DNA of 39,062 nucleotides. It comes from Lentisphaerota bacterium. Lineage in GTDB: Bacteria > Verrucomicrobiota > Lentisphaeria > Victivallales > Victivallaceae. The first letter of the stretch is position 1. Every line of letters begins with the position of its first letter. Positions 32,602 through 39,062 of the stretch are shown piece by piece. The DNA lies in assembly GCA_015061575.1 (NCBI GenBank), contig SUWF01000027.1, positions 1 to 39,062 on the forward strand, read 5' to 3'. Below the pieces are notes generated by a model. It had not been told where the DNA came from and searched no databases. It worked only from the letters and a program-made list of their open reading frames with translations. Position numbers and translations under genes: made by a program.

Positions 32602-33808
32602 AACGCTGGTGATTGCGATTGTTTTTTCTCCATTATTGGCAGTGTTTTATTCCTGTTATCAGGCTATTGACAGTAAAAAAACACGATATTTTTGGAGCGT
32701 AGGCCTTGTTATAGCTTTTTGCTATACAGTATTGCCGCCGAGCCATGATGCGTATCGTTATTATTTCATGTTTCAAGAAGCCCAATTGGACTTTCTCAAT
32801 GTTGGCTATCTTTCAACATATAGATCTTCAGATATTCTATATGCATTGGGTAGTTTGTTATTTAAATCGCTGGGGCTTAATTTTTATTATTTCAGATATT
32901 TATTGATATTTTCTGCTATTGCTTGTTGGATTGCCATATTGAATGACATACTTAAAAAAAATCCGGAAATTCAGTCGGATAGAAAACTTTATTTACTGAC
33001 AATAGGTCTTTTCTTTCTTGCAGTCAACGGATTCAGATTAGCCTACTTTATGCGCTATCTTCCTGCTGTATTCTTGATGACTGGAGCATATTATATGCTT
33101 ACTCATAAATCGATAAAATTGGGAATAATTTTGGCGATAGCTGCTCCCTTGCTGCATTTTTCAACTTACTCTTTTTTGCTGGTCTTATTGGGGGCTTTTT
33201 TCTTGCGAAATATTACATTTCCCAAAGTTTTAAAAATAGTTGTACCAATAATATTATTGTGTTCTTCAGAATTGATTCCATACCTTTTGCAATTGCCCGG
33301 GTTGAACAAATTTTCTTTTCTATCTGATACTTATATTTCCGGGTACTGGTATAGTGTTGAACGGTCTTGGCGCCATGAAGTTTATGGCTTAGTTATTTCT
33401 TCGGCATTTTTTGTTTCTTACTACTATTATGCAACAAAAGAGAGTTGTAAAGGAGTATGGAGCAGTTGTGTGCTTTTAATTTCTTGGTTATGCTTTGCAG
33501 TTTATCCATTTTTTATTGTCAGAGAGCGATTTATTTGGTTTGGGTCATTGATTTTGCTTATTGATTTTTGTATGGCTGCGGCCAACAATCCCAAGTTTAA
33601 GAAGAGAATAACGTTGTTAATAGTGCTTTTACTGTTAGGACAAATTTGCAATTTTTATGCTTTCCGGCGCGAAGCAACTAATAGTGTTACATTAAAATCA
33701 ATAGTGCTGCCGGGGTGGTCTCTGCCATTGCATTTTTATGATGAATTATGGATGATGCAGTATCTGAACGATGGCGGAGATTGGCTTTTTAATCCGGTAA
33801 ATAAATAG
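32594..33808 (+). CDS. EpsG/Wzy-like polysaccharide polymerase
   Basis: Multi-pass membrane protein, 404 aa with about 10-12 hydrophobic segments. The pattern PPSHDAYRYYFMFQEA near residue 50, with an aromatic run after Asp, FRLAYFMRYLPAVFLM in mid-protein, and a His in LLHFSTYSFLL match the EpsG family. That family is thought to polymerise repeat units in the periplasm. GAAGGA lies 7 nt before the ATG, which overlaps the previous gene. Its DNA is visibly more AT-rich than the flanking genes. Confidence 0.8.
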   Translation: MFETLVIAIVFSPLLAVFYSCYQAIDSKKTRYFWSVGLVIAFCYTVLPPSHDAYRYYFMFQEAQLDFLNVGYLSTYRSSDILYALGSLLFKSLGLNFYYFRYLLIFSAIACWIAILNDILKKNPEIQSDRKLYLLTIGLFFLAVNGFRLAYFMRYLPAVFLMTGAYYMLTHKSIKLGIILAIAAPLLHFSTYSFLLVLLGAFFLRNITFPKVLKIVVPIILLCSSELIPYLLQLPGLNKFSFLSDTYISGYWYSVERSWRHEVYGLVISSAFFVSYYYYATKESCKGVWSSCVLLISWLCFAVYPFFIVRERFIWFGSLILLIDFCMAAANNPKFKKRITLLIVLLLLGQICNFYAFRREATNSVTLKSIVLPGWSLPLHFYDELWMMQYLNDGGDWLFNPVNK

Positions 33809-33837
33809 GTTGTATATTATAGGGATAGGTTAATTTT

Positions 33838-34872
33838 ATGAAAATAGCCATAATAGTATCTTCTAAAAAAAATGCGGGGCCGGTTACTGTTGCTGCAGAT
33901 CAGGTGCGGTTATTAGTGAACCGAGGTCACGAATGTGTTTTATTTTATTTTGATGAAGTAGATTCTCATTGTGTGGATTTTGCTTGTCCTTCTGAGCGTA
34001 TATCTTTAAAAACCCGTATTGATTTTTCACAATTTGATGTTGTTCATTGTCATGGTGGACGGCCGAACTTATACGTTCTGTTGCATAAACCGTTATTTGC
34101 CAAAACGAAGTTTTTTACAACAATTCACAGTTATATTTTTCAAGACTTTCGGTATCAATACGGACGTATTGGCGGAATATTGCACGGAGTTAGGTTTTTA
34201 TTTTCAGTCTTGCGTTTTGATAGTATAATTGCGCTAAGTAAAGATGCCGTTAGTTACTACAAGCGTTTTTTGTTTTTCAAGAAAATTGATTTTCTTTACA
34301 ATACGATAAATGTAAATCTGCATACTTTACCGCAAGAGCAGCAAGATGAAATCAATGCGTTTAAAGGGGATTCTATTTTGTTAGGTTTGCATGGCGTTTT
34401 AAATAAGAACAAAGGACAGGATATTGTCATAGCTAATCTGCCTAAATTGCCTGATTGTAAGCTTTTTCTCTTAGGGACAGGTCCGGAAGAAAAACACTTC
34501 AAATATTTAGCAGAGCAAAATGGTGTTGCAGACCGGGTTTATTGGGGGGGGTTCAGGAATAATGCGGTGGATTATTTGCCGTATTACGATATTTTTCTTT
34601 TGCCAAGTCATTCTGAAGGCTGCCCGTTGGCCATGCTTGAAGCTGTAGCGATGAATAAGAAGATAGTTTGTTCTAATATTCCGGTTCTGCGAGAGATGTT
34701 TTCAGATACTGAAGTTTCATTTTTTGATATAAATAAAACGACAACATTCGCAGACGCAGTAGAAACAGCTATTGCTCAAACTGGAGATAACACTCGGTTG
34801 CAGAAGCGTTTTCAGCAGAATTTTTCAGCCGATATGGTATATTCTAAAATGATGGAAATTTATAAGAAATAA
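33838..34872 (+). CDS. GT4-family glycosyltransferase
   Basis: Retaining GT-B glycosyltransferase for the polysaccharide repeat. The C-terminal signature is LLPSHSEGCPLAMLEAVAMNKKIVCSN, with the E-X7-E pair (about 261 and 269), preceded by the usual LLGLHGVLNKNKGQD and LFLLGTGPEEKHFKYLAEQ blocks. The N-terminal half has VVHCHGGRPN and TIHSY, typical acceptor-side motifs. 344 aa, no membrane segments. Very AT-rich with many TTA/AAT-type codons, like the upstream EpsG-like gene and unlike the rest of the window. Sugar specificity unknown. Confidence 0.9.
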   Translation: MKIAIIVSSKKNAGPVTVAADQVRLLVNRGHECVLFYFDEVDSHCVDFACPSERISLKTRIDFSQFDVVHCHGGRPNLYVLLHKPLFAKTKFFTTIHSYIFQDFRYQYGRIGGILHGVRFLFSVLRFDSIIALSKDAVSYYKRFLFFKKIDFLYNTINVNLHTLPQEQQDEINAFKGDSILLGLHGVLNKNKGQDIVIANLPKLPDCKLFLLGTGPEEKHFKYLAEQNGVADRVYWGGFRNNAVDYLPYYDIFLLPSHSEGCPLAMLEAVAMNKKIVCSNIPVLREMFSDTEVSFFDINKTTTFADAVETAIAQTGDNTRLQKRFQQNFSADMVYSKMMEIYKK

Positions 34873-34884
34873 AAAGGTTGTTTT

Positions 34885-35694
34885 ATGAATTTTTCGGTTT
34901 TGATAAGTTGTTATTTCCGGGATAATCCGCAGGAATTGGCCGTTGCTTTGAAGAGCATCTGGGATGACCAGACGCTTAAACCGCAGGAAATCGTTATTGT
35001 TAAAGATGGGCCGCTTACTGCCGATTTGGATGCGGTGATTGAGGAGTTTGCCAAAAATGCTCCCGCTAAAATTGTTCCGCTGCCGCAAAATGGCGGTTTG
35101 GGCAAAGCCCTGCAAATCGGAGTCGAGAATTGTTCGTATGAATACATCGCCCGGATGGATGGTGATGATATATCAGTGCCGGAGCGTTTTGCCAAACAAG
35201 CCGCTTTTATGACCGAACATCCGGAAATCGATATTTGCGGCGGGATGATCGAGGAGTTTGCCGATGATCCCATGCAGCCTACCGGAAAACGTATTTTGCC
35301 GGAAAAGCATGAAGATATATATAAATTTCTGAAAACCCGCAGTCCTTTTAATCACGTTACGGTCTTTTTCCGTAAAGAAGCTATCATGCGGGCCGGCAAC
35401 TATCAGTCATTCATAAGTTATGAAGATTATTATTTGTGGGCCAGAGTGTTGAAGCAGGGCAGCCGCGGGGCCAATCTGCCGGATGTGTTGGTCAATGTCC
35501 GCTCCGGAGATTTGATGATCGGCCGCCGCCGGGGATGGCGCATCTTCAAAAATGAAGTGGCGCTGATTTGGAAGTTCAAAGAATTGGGCGTGCTCAACTG
35601 GTACGAAACATTGCGGAATATGCTGCTGCGTGGAACTGCCCGCCTGCTGCCGGGTTTCATGCTCAAGATGGTATATGCAAGATTGAGAAAATAA
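34885..35694 (+). CDS. GT2-family glycosyltransferase
   Basis: Inverting GT-A glycosyltransferase, 269 aa. It starts MNFSVLISCYFRDNPQELAVALKSI and then shows EIVIVKDGPL, QNGGLGKALQIGV and the nucleotide-sugar/metal motif ARMDGDDIS (DGDD about residue 91). Later FNHVTVFFRKEAIMRAGNY and EDYYLWARVLKQG match the common GT2 acceptor region. AAAAAGG-type ribosome-binding site upstream. Base composition returns to the local norm after the AT-rich genes before it. Confidence 0.92.
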   Translation: MNFSVLISCYFRDNPQELAVALKSIWDDQTLKPQEIVIVKDGPLTADLDAVIEEFAKNAPAKIVPLPQNGGLGKALQIGVENCSYEYIARMDGDDISVPERFAKQAAFMTEHPEIDICGGMIEEFADDPMQPTGKRILPEKHEDIYKFLKTRSPFNHVTVFFRKEAIMRAGNYQSFISYEDYYLWARVLKQGSRGANLPDVLVNVRSGDLMIGRRRGWRIFKNEVALIWKFKELGVLNWYETLRNMLLRGTARLLPGFMLKMVYARLRK

Positions 35695-35704
35695 ACATTG
35701 CACT

Positions 35705-36484
35705 ATGGCTTGGCGCACACTGAATGTAAGTTTTATTTTAGCTTTGCTGGTGTTGACTGCACTGGTCTGGACGGTGTTGAGTTTTTATCTGGAGCCGGTC
35801 ATTTCCAGAGATGGTGTAGTTTATCTGGGGATCGTTCAGGAGTGGCACGAGCATGGCAACGGCCAATACATAGAGCAGTGGCCGTTTATTCCGCCTTTGG
35901 CGTTATATTTGATGAAGCTGCTTATGGATTGCGGGCTTTCGGCAGTAGCTGCCGGAATCGGCATCAATATTGTATTGCGCAGTCTGCTGCCGGTGATCAC
36001 TTACCTGACAACGCAGGAAGTTTTGGGCGATAAGCGCATTGCCATTGCAGCGGCGCTGCTGATAACTTTCAATCCGTCGCTGAACGATTTGGCCATTGAA
36101 CCGCAGCGGGACATAATCTATTTGTTTTTCTGCGGAATAATGATCTGGCTTTTGCTGGCGGCCATAAAACGGAAAAAGTGGTATTTTGCTGCCGCTGCCG
36201 GGGCATTTTTAAGTCCGGCGCTGCTGGCAAGACACGAAGCGTTTGAAATGCTGCTGATCGCCGGGCTGGGATTGGTCATATTGATAATTAAAAATTACCG
36301 GGATTGGAAAAGACATCTTGGCAATGCAGCAGCTTTTCTGGCAGCTTTTGTGCTGACATCTTATCTATTGCTGTCGATGATGGGAGTGTTGGAGCTGGTA
36401 CCCAGATATTGTGTTTCATATCAGAGCCGGGTCATGCTTATGGAGCAAAAACTGTACAACCCCGGGGAGCCGGACAATGATTGA
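35705..36484 (+). CDS. GT-C/GT39-like membrane glycosyltransferase, N-terminal part
   Basis: 259-aa membrane protein with about 6-7 hydrophobic segments. The first periplasmic loop has ISRDGVVYLGIVQEW, the acidic position expected for the catalytic Asp of ArnT/PMT-type GT-C enzymes. NPSLNDLAIEPQRDIIYLFF and RHEAFEMLLIAGLG follow, also typical. It stops after SYQSRVMLMEQKLYNPGEP, where full-length family members would continue with more membrane helices. Those helices are encoded by the next frame, which overlaps by 8 nt. So this is half of a split enzyme or a frameshifted gene. No ribosome-binding site is visible before its ATG. Confidence 0.75.
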   Translation: MAWRTLNVSFILALLVLTALVWTVLSFYLEPVISRDGVVYLGIVQEWHEHGNGQYIEQWPFIPPLALYLMKLLMDCGLSAVAAGIGINIVLRSLLPVITYLTTQEVLGDKRIAIAAALLITFNPSLNDLAIEPQRDIIYLFFCGIMIWLLLAAIKRKKWYFAAAAGAFLSPALLARHEAFEMLLIAGLGLVILIIKNYRDWKRHLGNAAAFLAAFVLTSYLLLSMMGVLELVPRYCVSYQSRVMLMEQKLYNPGEPDND

Positions 36485-37826
36485 TATATTCTTTAAGGGG
36501 ATCCCCGGCATTTTGTTTGAACCAATTGCAATCGGTGCAGTGATCGGGTTGGCAGTTGCCGCTGCGGTAAATTACCGGAAGCGTGGAGAATTTTTCTGGC
36601 TTATCGGCATAAGTATCGTTTTTATGATCGCCTGGCGTTTGATAATTGAAATCATTTCATCACGTTATGCATCTATTTTGATTTATCCGGCGACAATTGC
36701 CACGGCTTACGCCTGCTTCAAGGTGCCGGAATATTTAAAGGCAAAATTCGATTTTTCGCCGCAATACTGCAAAGTGCTTTCGTGGCTGTTGATCGGCGGT
36801 TTGACGCTTGCCGGAGTGGGAAAAAGCCTGCACTTCAATTCGTATGCGGATCATATTATCAAAGCCGGAAGCTTGATCGCACAAGATTCCGGAAATTATT
36901 CAAATTATGCAATTTTCAGCAATGCGAACGAAACCAAGCGCATTGCATACTACTCCGGAGGTAAAGCGTGGCCGGTGGATTTTGAAAAACAAAATGTGCA
37001 GGAGCTGTCCCGGGAAATTTTTCTTAAATTTCAAAAAATCTTCAGTGAGCCGTACGAAGTGGTTTATTTTTTAACCTTTGAAAAAAAATCTCAAGCCCCC
37101 GGAGAGATATGGGACAAGCATCCGGCATGGATAAAAAATAATTTGGTCTTTCTGTCTGAATTTCCGCATAACCGGAAGAAAAAACGTGTGACCAGAGTTT
37201 ATCGTTATAATATCAAAGAAGCGTTTGCGTACAAATTCGCTCAAACAGCAGCAAACGGCACCAATACGCCAGCCCAATACAGTTGCTCATTTGAGTCGAT
37301 CTTGCCCGAAAACAGTAAATATTATCAGCAGGTCAAAAGTTTCTTTGCCGGAAAGTCAGCTTTGCAGCAGCCGGAACTGAAAGACTTTCCCCAGGGGTGG
37401 GACGTAATAGGTACTCCGGGATATTTTTCCGGCAGCAATGCCGAATTGGGCGTAAAGTATATTGCAGATAATAAACAGGTATTTTATCTGAAAAGTGATT
37501 CTGCTATATCGGTTTTTAACGGCCGGTTGATCCCTGCTGAAAGATGGAAAATAAAAATAACTGTTTCAGGGCGCAAGGGCACTGTATGGGGATGCGGTCT
37601 GCATGGATACAATCAGAAATATGGCTGGATGAGTTTCTATATTTTCCCGCCTGCAGAAATAACTTCAGACGGTGTGTTCCAATATACCGTGGAAGTACCT
37701 GAAGATTTTCTCAATAAGGACAATCGTTTTTTGCGTTTGGCGCTGATGCTGACCCGGGGGGAAGTTTTTGTTCATTCTGTAGAGTTGATGGAACCGGATA
37801 CGGCAACTGATTTAAATAAAAATTGA
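36477..37826 (+). CDS. GT-C glycosyltransferase C-terminal part with carbohydrate-binding-like tail
   Basis: 449 aa beginning MIDIFFKGIPGILFEPI. About 3-4 membrane segments (to about residue 120) are followed by a long soluble region. The last about 130 residues (from GWDVIGTPGYFSGS, with WKIKITVSGRKGTVWGCGLH, WMSFYIFPPAEITSDG and NRFLRLALMLTRGEVFVHSVEL) look like a jelly-roll carbohydrate-binding module. The ATG overlaps the previous stop (ATGATTGA) and is preceded by GGGGAG, a good ribosome-binding site, which favours a real separate gene translated in coupling. A single-base indel in the nearby CCCCGGGG is the alternative. Confidence 0.7.
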   Translation: MIDIFFKGIPGILFEPIAIGAVIGLAVAAAVNYRKRGEFFWLIGISIVFMIAWRLIIEIISSRYASILIYPATIATAYACFKVPEYLKAKFDFSPQYCKVLSWLLIGGLTLAGVGKSLHFNSYADHIIKAGSLIAQDSGNYSNYAIFSNANETKRIAYYSGGKAWPVDFEKQNVQELSREIFLKFQKIFSEPYEVVYFLTFEKKSQAPGEIWDKHPAWIKNNLVFLSEFPHNRKKKRVTRVYRYNIKEAFAYKFAQTAANGTNTPAQYSCSFESILPENSKYYQQVKSFFAGKSALQQPELKDFPQGWDVIGTPGYFSGSNAELGVKYIADNKQVFYLKSDSAISVFNGRLIPAERWKIKITVSGRKGTVWGCGLHGYNQKYGWMSFYIFPPAEITSDGVFQYTVEVPEDFLNKDNRFLRLALMLTRGEVFVHSVELMEPDTATDLNKN

Positions 37827-37839
37827 AGGGAGTGAGTTT

Positions 37840-38787
37840 ATGAGGGCTTTGGTCAAAGATGTTGAGAATATCAAGTTGGGCATTATCGGAATGACGGAAG
37901 GTAATGGACACCCTTATTCGTGGAGCGCCATGTTCAATAAATATGATAAACAGGCGATGACAAAAGAGTGTCCGTTCGCCGGAATACCTGTCTATTTGAA
38001 TAAAGAAAATTATGACTCCATCGGAATTGATGGCGCGCACGTTACGCATGTTTTTTGCGATGACCGCAAAGATGCTGAGCATGTCGCAAAGCTTTCGCTG
38101 ATCCCCAATGTGGTCGATCGCCCCGAAGATATGATCGGTAAAATCGACGCCGTGATCATCGCTACGGATATTGGTTCTGAGCATGTCCGGAGGGCGCAGC
38201 CGTTCATTGAGGCCGGTCTGCCGATCTTTATCGATAAACCTTTGTGTGACAATCAACAGGATCTGGAGTTTTTCCGCAAGGCTGTTGAAGCAGGGGCCCC
38301 GATAATTTCATCCAGCAGTATGCGCTACTGCAAGGAGATCGCTCCGTATTTTCACGGCAATTACCGCGAAATCGGCGAATTGCGCTTTGCCGCTATGACC
38401 ATGCCCAAAAAGTGGTCAACTTATGGCATACATGCTCTGGAAGCCATTTATGCCCTCACCGGCGGCGGTTATCAAAGTATCCGCAACACCGTTACCGGCG
38501 AGCGCAATCTGGTGCATCTCAAGCACCGGAACAACTTTGACGTGGTCATTTCCAGCTGCAGAGATATAATGTACAACCCCACGATCATGCTTTGCGGAAC
38601 GCAGGGCGCTCTGGAAATCAAACTGAAGGACAGCTATTCAAGTTTCCGCAATCAGCTGGTGGCTTTTGTGGATTATCTGAAAACCGGAGTGCGCCCCATG
38701 CCGTTTGCTGAAACCGAAGAACTTATGAAAATGGTCATCGGCGGTTTGGAAAGCCGGGAAAACAACGGTCAGGAAATTTGGCTCTGA
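37840..38787 (+). CDS. Gfo/Idh/MocA-family oxidoreductase
   Basis: NAD(P)-dependent sugar oxidoreductase or dehydrogenase; substrate unknown. The N-terminal Rossmann strand is KLGIIGMTEGNGHPYSW, a non-standard glycine motif. DAVIIATDIGSEHVRRAQPFIEAGLPIFIDKPLCDN has the family EKP-type motif as DKP (about 131). STYGIHALEAIYAL carries the catalytic-region His. 315 aa, slightly short for the family. AAGGGAGTGA precedes the ATG. It is the last gene before the window-end promoter and probably supplies a modified sugar for the polysaccharide. Confidence 0.88.
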   Translation: MRALVKDVENIKLGIIGMTEGNGHPYSWSAMFNKYDKQAMTKECPFAGIPVYLNKENYDSIGIDGAHVTHVFCDDRKDAEHVAKLSLIPNVVDRPEDMIGKIDAVIIATDIGSEHVRRAQPFIEAGLPIFIDKPLCDNQQDLEFFRKAVEAGAPIISSSSMRYCKEIAPYFHGNYREIGELRFAAMTMPKKWSTYGIHALEAIYALTGGGYQSIRNTVTGERNLVHLKHRNNFDVVISSCRDIMYNPTIMLCGTQGALEIKLKDSYSSFRNQLVAFVDYLKTGVRPMPFAETEELMKMVIGGLESRENNGQEIWL

Positions 38788-38854
38788 ATTGGCCTGAACA
38801 GTTGACCCGCTGCAAGTTTCCCGGAAAGTTATTGGCAAATCTCAGACAAAAAAC

Positions 38855-38883
38855 TTGACAAAAACAGTTGATGATGGTATATT
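38855..38883 (+). promoter_or_regulatory. Near-consensus sigma-70-type promoter
   Basis: Perfect TTGACA (38855-38860), a 17-nt spacer, TATATT (38878-38883), with TG at 38875-38876 making an extended -10. Initiation is expected near 38890. It is the strongest promoter match in the window, and no plus-strand gene follows inside the window. Confidence 0.75.
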
Positions 38884-38895
38884 ATTTCCTGAAAG

Positions 38896-38909
38896 TGGAA
38901 ACGTTTCCA
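38896..38909. promoter_or_regulatory. LacI-family operator (perfect 14-bp palindrome)
   Basis: TGGAAACGTTTCCA is a perfect palindrome with the central CG typical of LacI/GalR-family operators. It sits at about +7 to +20 of the promoter at 38855-38883, where a bound repressor would block initiation. No LacI-family gene is in the window. Confidence 0.75.
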
Positions 38910-38962
38910 TATTTCAATAATTGGGAATTTTTTTAGCCTCATCGACGGTTTATGACAAAAAC

Positions 38963-39062
38963 TCATATCTCTTTTGTGCTTGAAATTTCCGGCAGCTGAT
39001 AGATTTTTAATTTGAAGTACTCACGATCTCGGAAGCCGTAAGCCTGTTTTATCAGCCATCTG
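38963..39062 (-). mobile_element. 3' end of an ISL3-like transposase gene (partial)
   Basis: The minus-strand frame from the window edge to TGA at 38963-38965 gives 32 residues including WLIKQAYGFRDREYFKLKI. This resembles the conserved C-terminal end of ISL3-family DDE transposases (a KxxAYGxRxxxYxxLKI-type pattern). The element would end shortly beyond, around 38935, where TAGCCTCATCGACGG may be its terminal repeat. Only the tail is in view, so the family call rests on this short match. Confidence 0.6.

Noticed and set aside
38638..38838. 66-codon minus-strand frame opposite the end of the Gfo/Idh/MocA gene
   Set aside because: Shadow of a well-supported plus-strand gene, no motifs.

Overview
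The window is a chromosomal segment of a Gram-negative (diderm) bacterium. It carries outer-membrane and LPS machinery: BamA, a BamD-like protein, LptE, LpxK, an Aas-like acyltransferase/acyl-ACP synthetase, and a Wzx/Wzy-type surface-polysaccharide cluster. Several features together point towards the Planctomycetota-Verrucomicrobiota-Lentisphaerota side, with a Lentisphaerota/Victivallales-like genome as my best guess. These are the single-chain GlyRS next to GlnRS, an animal/fungus-like tandem 6-phosphofructokinase, a LacI-type operator beside an ISL3-like element, and CCGG-rich codon use. No rRNA is present, so this placement is inference.

Layout. 1-2623 (minus): glyQS-glnS, with glnS cut by the window edge. 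2810-7348 (plus): a tight housekeeping operon aroB-dprA-nadC-ruvA-SDR; its promoter and the glyQS promoter lie in the divergent gap. 7365-9602 (minus): fused two-domain phosphofructokinase. 9819-13639 (plus): bamA followed by a TPR/Sel1-like protein that seems to start at a non-AUG codon. 13655-14095: a dense non-coding array of one repeat family in both orientations. 14088-15329 (minus): lpxK. 15450-18913 (plus): BamD-like protein, lptE and a GH3 (NagZ-like) glycosidase. 18922-20905 (minus): a lipoprotein and a MurC-like Mur ligase. 21126-28902 (plus): Aas-like fusion, purD, rhomboid protease, queA, aroE and an Mrp/NBP35 ATPase. 28965-38787 (plus): a surface-polysaccharide locus with a sugar epimerase, Wzx flippase, GT52-like transferase, EpsG/Wzy-like polymerase, GT4, GT2, a GT-C protein split over two overlapping genes, and a Gfo/Idh/MocA oxidoreductase. 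38855-39062: a near-consensus promoter with a perfect LacI-type palindrome, apparently cut off from its gene by the 3' end of an ISL3-like insertion sequence.

How the genes fit together. The middle of the window is envelope-biased: beta-barrel assembly (bamA, BamD-like), LPS transport (lptE), lipid A phosphorylation (lpxK), peptidoglycan synthesis or recycling (MurC-like, NagZ-like), phospholipid remodelling (Aas-like), then O-antigen or capsule synthesis. All three internal convergent junctions contain strong inverted repeats instead of ordinary U-tract terminators. The most unusual items are the repeat array, the tandem phosphofructokinase, the hidden non-AUG start, the split GT-C gene, and the operator/promoter apparently interrupted by an IS. 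I did not find a wholly new multi-gene defence or metabolic system.
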